This document shows, in pieces, positions 1 through 11,015 of a stretch of DNA of 64,000 nt (positions are counted from its first letter, which is position 1; each line of letters begins with the position of its first letter). The notes under the pieces are model-generated. The model ran no database searches. It had not been told where the DNA came from and was given only the letters and a program-made list of their open reading frames with translations. The stretch is from Neoceratodus forsteri. Lineage: Eukaryota; Chordata; Ceratodontiformes; Ceratodontidae. The translations under genes were made by a program, and so were the position numbers. The stretch is taken from NCBI GenBank assembly GCA_016271365.2, contig CM057455.1, forward strand, positions 1,559,582,501 to 1,559,646,500. Direction: 5' to 3'.

Positions 1-1700
1 TCCTTTGAACAGTCTGCTCTCTAACATGCCCCCACTATAAATTTCCTTCAGATTGTACCCATGCCACATATTTCATTTGTCTTCCTTTTATGCCATTTCA
101 GGCTTGCTAAGCGCCACTTTCACCTCTGCTAGGCCTCACACAACTCACTTATGGCCCCCATGAGTGATGGGAGTGTCAGTCCTTTAAATAGTGGAGCTGT
201 AAGCAGTCCTCACTTACTTCTGAGACAGCAGACCTTTTGCCTGTGGTCCCTTCTGCTGCCTCCCTGAGCCACTCTATACCCCTAGCAATAGGCATACACC
301 TCATGGGATTGTTAGCTGCCCTCATAACACAGGGTCTGAGTTTCACTTTAGCATGTATCAAGCATCTCTGAGGATGGTAGAAAACCTTTATGCGTTACAA
401 GCATAACGCATATAAAAATAGTTTCACTTATTCATGCTATAGATATATGTACAGTACAAATATAGGTGTCCTTGCACTGCTAATAAAAAGGATAATCAAG
501 CTTATAAAACTGGTAGGGAAACCTGATGTCATTGGTCAAAAGCAGTCATTTGATCATGCATAATCCCCTAGAAATACAGTTTGGTTACTGAACTAGATTT
601 CATATACAAAGTTAACCTGCTTACCAAAACAAAATCAGTACACCTTTTATTTAGAGACAGGAAAAACATTGGCAGCCATTTTCTTTGCACTGTAAATGTA
701 TTCAAGCAAACTGTAAAATCCTTCCATCCTCTGGGATCCATATCAACATATAATAGTATCAAAAGGTACAATGCTGAAAGTTATTGTGTGGCAATTCTTT
801 ATTATGATGGCGATCATCTGTTTAGAATTTCAATTTATTAATGATGAAGGCCACATAACCAAAGTGTCCATCTTCATGAGCATCTGTAGTCAAGCGTAGA
901 AACAAAAATCATTGTACAACGGTACAAATTCAGAGAATACTGTATATACATAAACAAAATAGATACAGAATGAAAGGGTAACAAATTAGTTGGATAACAT
1001 CACAGTTCACAGAAGAAACTCCATGAAGTACAATGCCTAGTACAGTACATTAAATACATGAGCTGTAGAACTACGTGCAACATGTACAATTTGTTGTTTT
1101 ACTGGCACTGAACAGTCACCCCTGTCTTTGCTGCCTCTCTACCTGACTTCACCTCGGGTTACTACACCAAGGCTGAGTAGTTTGTTCAACTGTCAGTGCC
1201 ACTCCCCTTCTATTCTAGCACTCTTGCAGTCTTCCTAACCTGGGGTCAATTACTACACCGACACTGCCACATTTGCACTATCCCATACCTTGCCTAGATA
1301 CCAATATGGCTCTTCCACACTGCATGAAATCCACATACCCTAGTCTACTGGCACCACATACTTACTCCACTCATGTCACCATCCCGATGGCACCTAGCAG
1401 GTAACAAAACAAACAACAACAAAAAAAACAGTTCTACAGGATGTCTTGCACACAAGGGGGAAGGGACAGTTGTACAACACTTCGAGTGTGGCTCACAAAG
1501 CAAGATGTACTAGTGGTAGGACAGTGAAAGACTTCTGGGGCAGTAAAGCAATATGGGAGTATGACTTCCAACTGGGGGCTTGGCTAGGTGGACAGCGTAA
1601 CCTAATAAATGTAAAACACATCAGAAGCAGCGTTCTTTTGGCCCAGCGGCGGCAGCAGTGATGACCGGGGGTTGGCAATGAACCTGGATTGTGGGGGGCC
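1..1700. other. Unassigned AT-rich DNA
   Basis: I see no credible gene here. The open frames are short, overlap on both strands and lack recognisable motifs. The sequence looks like intergenic or intronic vertebrate DNA. Confidence 0.5.
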
Positions 1701-1715
1701 GGCCGTTGGGAAGAA

Positions 1716-1757
1716 GGATCAAGCATCCCAGAAGTTATTTTCCTCCTCCAGCAAATG
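1716..1757 (+). repeat. Dispersed repeat core R, copy 1
   Basis: A roughly 40-bp core with AGCATCCCAGA followed by a pyrimidine-rich CTCCTTCT-like stretch. Similar cores occur near 2586, 19036 and 52103. The shared core suggests a dispersed family, but I could not define its ends or class. Confidence 0.4.
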
Positions 1758-2099
1758 ATGGATTCAGGCTCTGCTGCTACACTCCTACCCTAGATGACTG
1801 CAGGTGGCAGTGCAGCTGGAGCAGCGAGCTTGAGGATGAGAACTGGCATCCTACACAGGCATGTTTCAGCTTGTGCATGCACACTGGGTGCCCTTGCTGC
1901 TGATGTCAACAGAACTGGGAGAAATAGAAGGAAAAGCCCTGATGCACAGCAGCATGAAGCTGTCACTCTTGGGCCCCACCACTCCCAACTGTCCACTGGT
2001 CCCCACACCAGTGCTGCCCTGACAGTATGCTACCAGGTCAGATACCACCATTTTGGCCAGATTTCGAATGGCCTCAGATGGCACAGACATTTGACTTCC

Positions 2100-2243
2100 T
2101 AGGATCCATAGTAGGTATCCAAGATATCTGTGGATCAGACCAGGATCCAATGGATCCAGGTATCTGGGCACTGTATCCAGCTATCCATGGTTGGATCCGA
2201 TGGCTCTGACCTCAGATACCTGGATCTGACAACAGATCCAAAG
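2100..2243. repeat. ATCC/GGATCC-rich imperfect short-repeat tract
   Basis: GGATCC, TATCCA and ATCTG words recur many times in about 145 bp (for example GGATCCATAG, GGATCCAATGGATCCAGG, TATCCATGGTTGGATCC). The pattern looks like a degenerate tandem array of a short unit. The open frames across it are by-products of the repetition. Confidence 0.5.
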
Positions 2244-2585
2244 TCTAACTTTAGTTGGATTTGGAGGTGGACACCAGCACTATCCAATAGAGGGCAGTCA
2301 GATCCGCAGCACTATCCAAGCATCACCACCTCACGCATTAGAGGGGCCTGAGGGAGGTCACGGCTAAAGACATTCCCAAGGAAGCCCACTATGGAGGACA
2401 TGCCCTTAAGTGAGAAAATACCCTCCATGAACCCCATGGGGACCAAGCAAGTGACAGACAAGGGAGCAGATGGGGCTGGGAGGTACCTGGCAGAGGTGGG
2501 TAGTGTCAACGAAGGGGGAAACAACATCAGGCAGCGAGATGCTGGCAAACCCAAGTTCATCATTGGCTGGATGACAGAGTGGGAG

Positions 2586-2624
2586 GCTCGAGCATCCCAG
2601 AGATCACTCTCCTTCTGTAAGGAG
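2586..2624 (+). repeat. Dispersed repeat core R, copy 2
   Basis: GAGCATCCCAGAG followed by CTCTCCTTCTGTAAGGAG, closely resembling the cores at 19036 and 52103 and more weakly the one at 1716. Lying within 900 bp of copy 1, it may be a local duplication. Class unknown. Confidence 0.45.
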
Positions 2625-2769
2625 GGTGGCTCATGCCTTCACCTGCTCTACCACCACCTGAGTGACCAGTGGTGGTGTTGGTGCAGTGAGGACATATGGG
2701 CAAGCATTTAGAGAGATGAGGATGCCCAGATGTTGATGTGTCAAGCATTCCAGCACTTAGAGGTGTCAC

Positions 2770-4970
2770 ACATGCACTCTCTGGTGTGCAACAAATGGTA
2801 AAAGGGCAGGTACTGTATCTCCAGATATCAGAATGAAGTCACACATGTTCCCCACACCGATCCAGGCCCCACTCCCTGGCTTCTAGGATGAATCTGCATT
2901 TCTGGCTTGCCATGGCTGCTGGACAAATGGGTACAATACCTACCAGGGGGAGTAAATGGGGAGAGGGGGCACTAGACCTATGGCACCAAAGCTGGAATTA
3001 ACACGGATGGAATAGCAGCTGGTTGGGGCTCAGCAGTTGAGAACGTTGTAAGCCTTGGCATTTGTGGAAGGCAGCCCTGACAGAGGACACAGTAACAACA
3101 ATAAATAAGTGCTTTAAAAAGATCACAGCAGAGCTCTGAGATTCACTAAAAAGAAAATTAACAAACTACTGCTAAGAACTACTTTACCAAGTGGATGAAT
3201 ATCCACAAATATTTCTTAATTTTTCTCCAGTTTAATCCCGTTTCTCTTTTTTTTTTTTGTTAAATGAATTATAGTGTGCCCATTTTATAACTGCAATAAC
3301 CCACTCCAAGACACGAGTTTATGGAACATCAGATGGACTTCCCAGGTAGTTGAAGGAACTCTGCCTTCAGCCTTGTGCCTTACAATGCACCCAAGATGTG
3401 CATAATGCTTCATAAACCCATACCATCATAGGTTATTGCTTACTTAAGCACAGTGTGCTACATCACATTCAGCACCACACACGATAAACAACTGCCTTTC
3501 TCATGACAGCTCCACCTTTTTCATTCCATACCCTCCTCTGCCTGGCTTCAATTAGTGACACAGTCCCTGAATGACTGGTTCCTTTACCCAGCCCAGGGTA
3601 TTAAATACCTGGTATAGCATAGCAAAACACTACACATGTCAGAGGGTAATGCTAACTGTTTTCTGAACTGTTTAGCAGTGGACTGCTGAACATTTTATGT
3701 TTTTCATTCAAGTTTACACATTCAAAACACATTAAAAATAACACATTTTTCATTTTGCTACCCAATCTGAGCCATGCACTATGCATTTTCACAGTTGCAT
3801 AGCACTTTCATGTGTGAAACTGCTAATCATTTTTTCAACTTATTTAATACCCTGCAGCCTGCCATAAATTTGTCTTTCGGCTCCCCAGCTGTAACACTGT
3901 ACACCTGAAACTATTAGATCCTGTGCCACTTCTACTCAGCTCCTAGGAAAGTTATATACTTGTACTTGCTCTGGACCCCTCTCTGTGATCAGTGGTCCCA
4001 GTCAAGTATTGGGAGACAATGACTGGGCTGCTCCTATCAGCACCCAGCTCCCTCTTTGATCTGAGATACCAGCACAGAACCAGGAGACGGTGCTTGGGCC
4101 ACTCTTATCCATGCCACCCTCTTTTGTAACTTTCACATGCTTGTATTAAATGGTTTCCTTACACTGGAGTTTCCCCAAAGCCAAAGGAACAATACAACAC
4201 CTGTCTTACGTAAGGTCCAAAGGATACAATTATCACTTACAGAAAAATCACAAAACTACAAGTAGCATCCTCACTGAGAGATAAACACCTCAGATTGAAG
4301 TTCATAGTGTATGTCTATATGTTCAGTTACTGTCTCTTACAGTTATAACAGCGTATTATCAAGCTCTTTGGGTGAGAGAACTGCGAAGCTCAGCAGTTCT
4401 TGCACACAAAGGACTTGGGAAGAAACTCTTGTAACAGACACAGGAACTGTACATGCAAACATATTATAAATTAGCATGAAGATTTCTGTTTTAAAAAAAT
4501 GTAACTTTTACTTATGCAAAATATTGGAGAGACTCGTGTGGGAAATGGACTATGCCAACTTAACTTAGAACTTCACAAGTTTGCAGGAGACACCCTTTTA
4601 GGGCTATCCGAGTACCTGGAATGTTTAGAAATGAGCAATCCTGGTGGTCTAAGAACAATGTCACAATGCATAATATGCAAACTGGTGCAACCTCAGAATT
4701 TAATTGTCATCAAATTACAGGTGGCAGGCAGGTCTGTAGGCACACCAAATTTTCAGCTATAGCTTCTTTCTTTATATACACAGCATAACAGAATAATCTT
4801 GATGTGCACAGATTAAAAAGAAATATGTACATTTTTATAAACATTACTTCATGGAGTATTTCGCCATACATTCATCCCCACCCCACCCCTCCTTACAGGC
4901 TCATATTTATGTAGTCCTTGACTAGTTGTCCCCTGAGAATAAGCTGATAAATTTCTGAAAAATGCAGCTG
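2770..4970. other. No recognisable gene or element
   Basis: AT-rich DNA with a short poly-T run near 3247. No coding motif, tRNA box or long inverted repeat was seen. The open frame at 4514-4762 has no recognisable domain. Confidence 0.4.
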
Positions 4971-4973
4971 CAG

Positions 4974-5780
4974 TTAACTTAAAGAGCATCAGTTTGGTGA
5001 AATGGTCCCTGTTTCAGTATTTTTACTTTAATGTTTTTTGTAGGGGAAGGGATCGTACATCCTCTTATCGAGGAGCTGGCAGATAGATCCCTTCCCCTTC
5101 TTGGTCCCCTTCACATACAGTTCTGCCCCGTGCCACTCTCTCACTCATACGGTGTGTGCCGTATCAGTCTGTAGAGCGTAGTGGCGCTCTTTATTGATTT
5201 CCATGGGGCAGATTCTGAATTGCATTTTTATATAGCGGTGGCATTGATGTAAACTGGTGAACGTCTAAAGCATATAAAAATGCAATTCAAAATGCACCCC
5301 CAATGAAATGAACAGAGTGTGCACCCACACTCTACAAACTCATATGTCATAAAACGTATGAGTGCGGGATCAGCATGGGAGGGCAGCTGTATGTGAAGGG
5401 TGCCAGGAAGTAAAGCTGGGCAGAGTAGGCTCAAGCCTGGCTCGTCTCAGTTTGACCTCTGTCAGAAATTGTGAGCCAAGGTCAAGCCGAGCCAGTTGTG
5501 GCCAAAGTAAGCATTACCATCAGCCTGGGCAGCTAGTGTAGTGTCTGAAATGTTCAACTCCTGTGCAGAAAACAACCTACAGTAACCAGGGCTCGGCTCG
5601 GGTTTTGGCTCGCAGTCTCAAGCTAGACCCCTGGCTCAGTTCTTCCTCTACCAGGAAGTGGCTGGAATCTGGTTGCCAGACCCCTCGATAAGGGGATTTA
5701 GAACCCCTTCCCCTACAAAAACCATGAAAGTAAAAATTCAGAAACAAGGACACTTCAAGTCTTTAGTAAGTTAGCGAACA
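4974..5780. mobile_element. Foldback (palindromic) MITE of about 0.8 kb, interrupted by a hAT-like insertion
   Basis: The two ends are reverse complements. On the left, TTTTTGTAGGGGAAGGG follows a TTTTTACTTTAATG stretch; on the right CCCTTCCCCTACAAAAA precedes CATGAAAGTAAAAA. The pairing continues inward (GATTCTGAATTGCATTTTTATAT against ATATAAAAATGCAATTCAAAATG) to a centre near 5250. The outermost matched words are GTTAACTTA near 4981 and its counterpart near 5770. The right arm is longer because of the insertion at 5412-5650. It has no coding capacity, so it would be a non-autonomous DNA element. Superfamily not assigned. Confidence 0.65.
5412..5650. mobile_element. hAT-like insertion nested in a foldback element
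   Basis: The word CCAGGAAGT occurs at 5403-5411 and again at 5651-5659, exactly bounding sequence with no counterpart in the left arm of the surrounding palindrome. The insert begins AAAGCTGGGCAGAG and its reverse complement begins TAGAGGAAGAACTG, a weak inverted terminal match. An 8- to 9-bp duplication and TRAAGCTGGGC-like ends fit hAT MITEs; that class call is inference. Confidence 0.5.
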
Positions 5781-6449
5781 GTATTGGCTTGGGGATTGAT
5801 CTGTAAACTGGGTCGCATGTTGTTCTTTAAAGGCATTCCTTTTGCTCTCTCTGGTTGTTCGTAGCATCTTGCATCAAAGTAACTTATTGTTGGGCACCTG
5901 TGATCAATAATTCCAAAACACAGGAGGGAGCCTGCAGTTCAAAGTCCATCAAGCTGTCTGGGATAAAGTCCTGTAACTGTCACAACTTTTTCAAAGGGCA
6001 GTGCTATTTAGGTAAAATGAGATTTTGTTTTGCTGAGGGCCCTGGGTTCAGGAGGTTACTTGGCTAAACCACACATTCATACTTCGCCCTCTGACAGTAA
6101 GGAGCTACTCAGATCCCAGGAGGCCTTTGTTCATGAAACCAGACACTCCACTGGAAGAGCCGGGAGGAAATGAAGACCACTTTCAAAAGGCAAAGAAATG
6201 TTATTTTTTCAGGCTTTATGATGTGCATCAGAGTAACCTGTGCAACTTAGCCTGTGTGAAAATCAATTGATCTGAGCTCCTACAGCAGGAATGTAAACGC
6301 TCCATTTCTTCTCCATGCAGTCATGCATTAAAAGGATGTGTGTGCTGGTACAACTGAGAAATTTCATCAGCCACCACCCCCTCCACTTCAGTCAAAAAAT
6401 CCACACCATCTCCCCTTCAGTCGTTTGTTATGAAGTAACAAGAACTTGA
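5781..6449. other. No recognisable gene
   Basis: Unassigned sequence between the foldback element and the poly-T that marks the 3-prime end of the neighbouring minus-strand L2. The open frame at 5855-6067 has no recognisable motif. Confidence 0.4.
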
Positions 6450-8178
6450 GATTCTTTTTTTTTTATTTTTTTTTATTTGAGGTTTGGAATAACACCTTTG
6501 AGCTGGAAGCTCGTTTACAAAGGTTCCACCCCAAACAAACAATAACACATTACATACATTTCAAGATTGGGACAGTGCAAACAGTATAAGTGCAGTGTTA
6601 CAGGACACAGTAACCAAACAGGAAAATACAAAAGATTACATACAATTTGATTACAGAGTTACAAAACATGACATATTTAGGCAGAATAAATAATTATTTA
6701 TCTAACCACAAGAGAGAGGGGTAGGAAAAGGGAGATGAGAGGGGGAATTAGTGCCTCATTGAGGAAAGGAGATGTTGATATTGGGGGAGGTTAGATATGG
6801 GGGAAGGGTGGGTGGCAGAGGATGTAGTGGGCAGGAGGAGGTTGGACAATGAAAGGAACAGGGGCTAGCAGTCATAGCTGCTCAGACAGGTGAGGTGTAG
6901 GTGGGTTCCTCAGATGGCCCCAGCTTGGACACACTGGTTATATTCAGCGGAAGTTCATTAAGTCATAGTGGGGCACAATAAGCAAGAGACCTTTGTGCTT
7001 GTGAGGTACTGAAGAAGGGGACATGAAGTGATTGCCTGGCAGTGCTTCTTGTACGGTGGGGGTTGGGAGCTATGGAGAGGATGTTCTGGACGGCTGGTGG
7101 GGATAAGCCAAGGCATTTTTTCCCCCCTAGGAGACACACTTGGTATCGTATTCTACCTTGTAGGGTAAGTCAATTGGTTTGTGCATAGAGGTCACACGTG
7201 TGGGTTAGTCTATTAGCACCAAGAAGCAGCCTGCAGGATTTATTAAGGGCTATACTAACCCTTTTGAGGGTGGAGTTGGGGGTGGCACCATGAACCACTA
7301 AGCCGCAATCAACGATGGACAGTATGGAGCTTATTATGGTGAGTGACAATGCCTCTTGGGTCAGGCAATAACAGTGTCTGTATAGTAGGTCAATTCTGGG
7401 ATCGACAACCTTAATTTGATCTGTGTGCTGTGCAAAGGGTAGGGAGCTGTCATGGGTGATGCCTAGATATTTGAAGGTTTGTACTTGTTCAATGGTGGTG
7501 TGTAGGCTACTCAGGATTGTCATCTGAATGTTCTTATGCTTATTATGGGGGTTCACAAATAATTTTTTTTATAGTTCATTAGAAGCTTGCATTTGGAAAA
7601 CCAAGCTTCCGCTGCGGTAAAGTCATTTTGAAGGTGAGATTCAAGCTGGAGCAGGTCAGGGCTTTTACAGAAAATGACAGCATCATCAGTGTAAAGAAGA
7701 ATTTGTTCTTTCCAGACTGAGGGAAGTTTGTAATAAAAAGACTGAATAAAAGGGGGTCAAGAATTGACCACTGAGGGACACCTATGAGAACCTGATGACT
7801 ACTGGAAAGGGTACCATCGATTTTTACTCACTGGGACCTATTGCTAAGGTAGCTCTGAAACCAGCCTACAGGTTCAATGGAGAGGCCAACAGAGCGGAGT
7901 TCAATATGTAGTGTTTTATGATTGACAAGTGTCAAACGCCTTGGTTAGGTCACTGTAAATCGCCTCAGCTACCTGACTACCGTCTAGGGCCCCATGCAGG
8001 AAACTTGAGTACCCCAACAGGGCAGTGGAGGTGCTGTGCCCCTTGCGGAACCCATGCTGCTGTGGGCATTGTTTTCCACACTTCTCCAAACAGTCGACCA
8101 GTTGGTCAGAAACTATTCTTTCTAACGCCTTAGCTGATTCATACAGAAAATCAGCATCTGAGTACAAGGTGCTCTCTG
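6450..8178 (-). mobile_element. 5-prime truncated L2-clade LINE (copy 1)
   Basis: On the minus strand this reads from an RT domain (upstream limit near 8178) into a non-coding 3-prime region. That region ends near 6455 with GAGCTTCCAGCTCAAAGGTG followed by an A-rich AAATAAAAAA tail. The gaaaatGAGCTT...CTCAA tail pattern recurs in the other L2 copies at 14.6, 18.1 and 20.6 kb. The endonuclease half is absent, so the copy is a typical 5-prime truncated insertion. Confidence 0.8.
7170..8167 (-). pseudogene. Decayed L2 reverse transcriptase
   Basis: Translated pieces on the minus strand follow the order of an L2 RT. First comes a KALERIVSDQL / QQHGFRKGHSTSTALL block (7916-8167) ending in DLTKAFDT, the region of catalytic motif A. 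Next comes a degraded GVPQxSILxPLLFS block near 7750. The thumb-like segment 7170-7556 carries FKYLGITHDSSLPF and a typical LLGANRLTHTCDLY end. In intact relatives the enzyme primes reverse transcription of the element RNA at nicked chromosomal DNA. Frameshifts and stops separate the blocks, so it cannot encode an active enzyme. Confidence 0.8.
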
Positions 8179-8179
8179 T

Positions 8180-9367
8180 TTGACTCTGCGGATGTGGTCT
8201 GTGGCACTGCCCCTTCCACTACCATCACTAAACTGGACACCCTCTGCCAATCCTTCTGCTGCTTTGCCACATACTCCCCCCATGTACTCATCATTGTTCC
8301 CTGTATTCATTCCTGTCTATCCTCCATCTGCCCTCACATTGCCAGATTCACTGTATCGCCTTCATATCCAAATACTGGTTTGATTCCCTTCCCTCCTTCC
8401 TCTTCTCCCTCCTCCTCTCCAAGCTTCCCCCTGCTTTCTGTTCCCTCCATTTCAAAGGTCATCACACTCCTCACCCCCTCTCCTCCTCTGGGCAATATGT
8501 CTTTTCCTATTGACTTCTCTCACTCTAGAAACTAACCTCCTCCCTCCACCTCTCCCCATCCCATGGCTCTCTCAGGTACCAGTTGAAAACTCCAACCCCA
8601 CCCCACCCACTCCTGTTGCCCTTCCTCCTGACGGTTCCACCATGTCGTGGTGACACAGAATTCACTTTACTGTCAGTACAGCGATGAGACAACACTGCCA
8701 GCTGCTGTTGTGCAGTTGCTAGAGAAAAGTGTGTTTTCTGTGGGGGACTCTGCCCCCTGCACTTAAGATTACCAACTCCAAGTCAGAGTTAGTTCGGGAG
8801 GGGGGCGAACACCCCAGAGGCAGCATCATCGGGAACCTAGCAGACCATCACAGTGAACTGCCGAAAATGTCACTGTGATGGTGTTCACGGTATTCCCATT
8901 GCTCTTGCAATGTGATATCCCTCCGGACACCTCTCCCACCAAAGCTTGACCATCCTGGAAGGCAGCAAGCTGGGTCCCCATTCCTGCCTTTGATTTCACT
9001 TCCTCACTACTTCCGTTTACCCCCTCCATTATGAGGCCAGGCAACAACTGTCTTTACAGGTCACTTGCCTAGATTGTTATCGGTTCACCATGTATTGCTG
9101 CCACCTCTGCTTTTGCACTTATTAGGTGTTTCTTACTGAGCTGTGACTGAACTTTATTCTCTGTACATACAGTGTTTTTTTTTGTATTGACCCATACACC
9201 TCAAGAGCAAAGCTTGAGAGGTTTATGTATCACATACCAAGTTCAAAAACCAAGACTCCCAACAGGGAAAGTGAAGTGCAAGCACTCCAAATGCCGTTAC
9301 TGGGTATAACATCATACCTGGTTGTTTGGTGTTTGATCACACTGATAATCAGTGTGATAAAGGAGTT
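8180..9367. other. Pyrimidine-rich unassigned DNA with one hairpin
   Basis: From about 8200 to 8640 the plus strand is C/T-rich, reminiscent of LINE 3-prime regions but with no diagnostic tail. At 8845-8881 CCATCACAGTGA and TCACTGTGATGG form a hairpin. No gene seen. Confidence 0.4.
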
Positions 9368-9641
9368 CACCATAGAAACATAGAATTTGTTGGCAGAAAA
9401 GGACCTTCTAGCCCACCCAGTCTGCCCTAAAGTCCCTACCTACTATTCTACCGTAGACCCTGACTGATGTCCAGCCTTACTCCCTGGCCCTGTTAATAAT
9501 GGCCCTCTATGTCTATTCCATGCATGTTTGAGGCCTGTTACCATTTTGGTACCCACCACCTATGCTGGGAGGCTGTTCCAGGCATCCACCACCCTTTCCG
9601 TGAAGAAATATTTCCTCACATCCCCTCTACCTTTCCTGCAA

Positions 9642-9968
9642 TTAGAACATATTTAACTCCCTGAGTCTTTCCTCATAGGGCTTCTGATGCAGGCCATGCA
9701 CCATTTTGGTTGCCCTTCTCTGTACCGCCTCCACCCAATCCATGTCCTTCCTGAGATGGGGCCTCCAGAACTGAATACAGTACTCCAGGTGTGGCCTCAC
9801 CATTGATCTACACAGGTGTAACAGTACCTCCCTTTTTCTGGTGGTGATACCCCTCCCTATGCACCCCAGCACCCTACTAGCCTTTCCCACTGCCTCATCA
9901 CACTGATTTGCCACCTTCAAGTCCTCAGATATAATGACCCCCAGATCTCTTTCCTGTTGTGCAGTTTT

Positions 9969-10024
<56 letters not shown>

Positions 10025-10320
10025 CCAACTGATACGATGCACTGTGCCCCATGTGAATAATTTTACATTTTTTGGCACTGAAGCCCAGTTGCAAAACACT
10101 TGACCAGTCTTCCAGATCTTCCTTTATTCTCCCCCCCCCACAATGTGTCCACTCTGTTGCAGATTTTTGTGTCATCCACAAACAGGCATACCCTTCCTTC
10201 CAGCCCCTCTGCGATGTCGCTTACAAATACACTGAAGAGGACCAGTTCCAGTACTGACCCTTGCAGCACCCTGCTGGTTACCTTACCCTCCTCCTCTGAG
10301 TGACCTCCATTTACCATCAC
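9642..10320 (-). pseudogene. CR1 reverse transcriptase C-terminal part
   Basis: Two overlapping minus-strand frames cover this. The first (10063-10320) carries RVLQGSVLELVLFSVFVSDI, the block that precedes the catalytic aspartates, and then FVDDTK, where relatives have FADD. The second (9642-10181) continues with RDLGVIISEDLKVANQC, REVLLHLCRSMVRPHLEYC and VEAVQRRATKMVHGL, a classic CR1 thumb region. The (CA)n tract adds a Cys-Val run between them without breaking the frame, while another shift near 10070 does. This is a truncated relic, not a host gene. The strings of conserved blocks in order make the family call strong. Confidence 0.85.
9971..10022. repeat. (CA)n microsatellite inside a CR1 RT frame
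   Basis: About 26 uninterrupted CA units. On the minus strand they read as a Cys-Val repeat within the CR1 open frame. The second CR1 copy has an A-rich tract at the homologous position near 20830. Confidence 0.97.
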
Positions 10321-10397
10321 TCAGAGTTCTGTTACGTAGCCAACTTTGTATCCATTTTACTATCTTTGGACCCACTCCCAGGCTGCCTAGCTTGTTT

Positions 10398-10696
10398 TTT
10401 TTTTTTTTTTTTAATTGAGTGAACTTTATTGAAACTTTACAACAACAAACATCACACAACAACAATACAAATAGCATCAGTAACAGCAATGGCAAGGATT
10501 AAATACATAACTAATGAATAAGAAAACAAAAACCTACAAAAAGAAAAAACTAACACACAATCCCCCGGTGGAGACATCGGGGAAAATACTAAAGATGACA
10601 AATACCTGAAACAGAAAAAGGAAAAAGGTGCTGGGACCATGCAAACAGTTTATCCAGATCATGTTAGGTACAAAACCAAATTAAACCCAAAATAAG
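10398..10696 (-). mobile_element. Poly(A) retrocopy with 17-bp target duplication
   Basis: GGCTGCCTAGCTTGTTT (10381-10397) and GGCTGCCTATCTTGTTT (10697-10713) flank the insert with one mismatch. On the minus strand the insert ends with AATAAA (10430-10425), a short spacer and a poly(A) run beginning at about 10412. Removing it rejoins the CR1 blocks on either side. The long duplication, poly(A) and polyadenylation signal are hallmarks of L1-type retrotransposition. The body (about 280 bp, no recognisable coding) is either the 3-prime end of an L1 element or a 3-prime UTR retrocopy of an unknown host mRNA. Confidence 0.85.
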
Positions 10697-11015
10697 GGCT
10701 GCCTATCTTGTTTACCAGTCTTCTGTGTGGAATGGTATTGAAGGCCTTCCTGAAATCCAGGTAGGTCACATCCACCGTTCCTCCCTGCTCCACCTCCCTG
10801 GTAACCCAGTCAAAAAACTCTCATCAGGTTAGTCTGGCAAGATCTCTCCCCTGTGAACCCATGCTGCCTTGGATCCTGTAACCCACTGTTTCTTAGGTAT
10901 TCCCCAATTCTTCCTTTGAGTAGTGTTTCCATAACCTTTTCCACCATCGAAGTCAGACTTACAGGTCAGTAGTTTCCCACCTCCTCATTCTCACTTTTGT
11001 GTAGTGTGACCACTA

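Larger units (their letters stand above)
9368..11015 (-). mobile_element. CR1-clade LINE fragment (copy 1), interrupted
   Basis: The minus strand reads through CR1 RT blocks from about 11015 (GIVVTLHKSENEEVG) to a 3-prime tail near 9370. The reverse complement of that tail carries GGGCTAGAAGGTCCTTTTCTGC then ATAGAAACATAG-type sequence, the CR1 end described in many tetrapods. Two later events interrupt it: a (CA)n expansion at 9971-10022 and a poly(A) retrocopy at 10398-10696. The 5-prime part including the endonuclease is missing. Confidence 0.85.
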
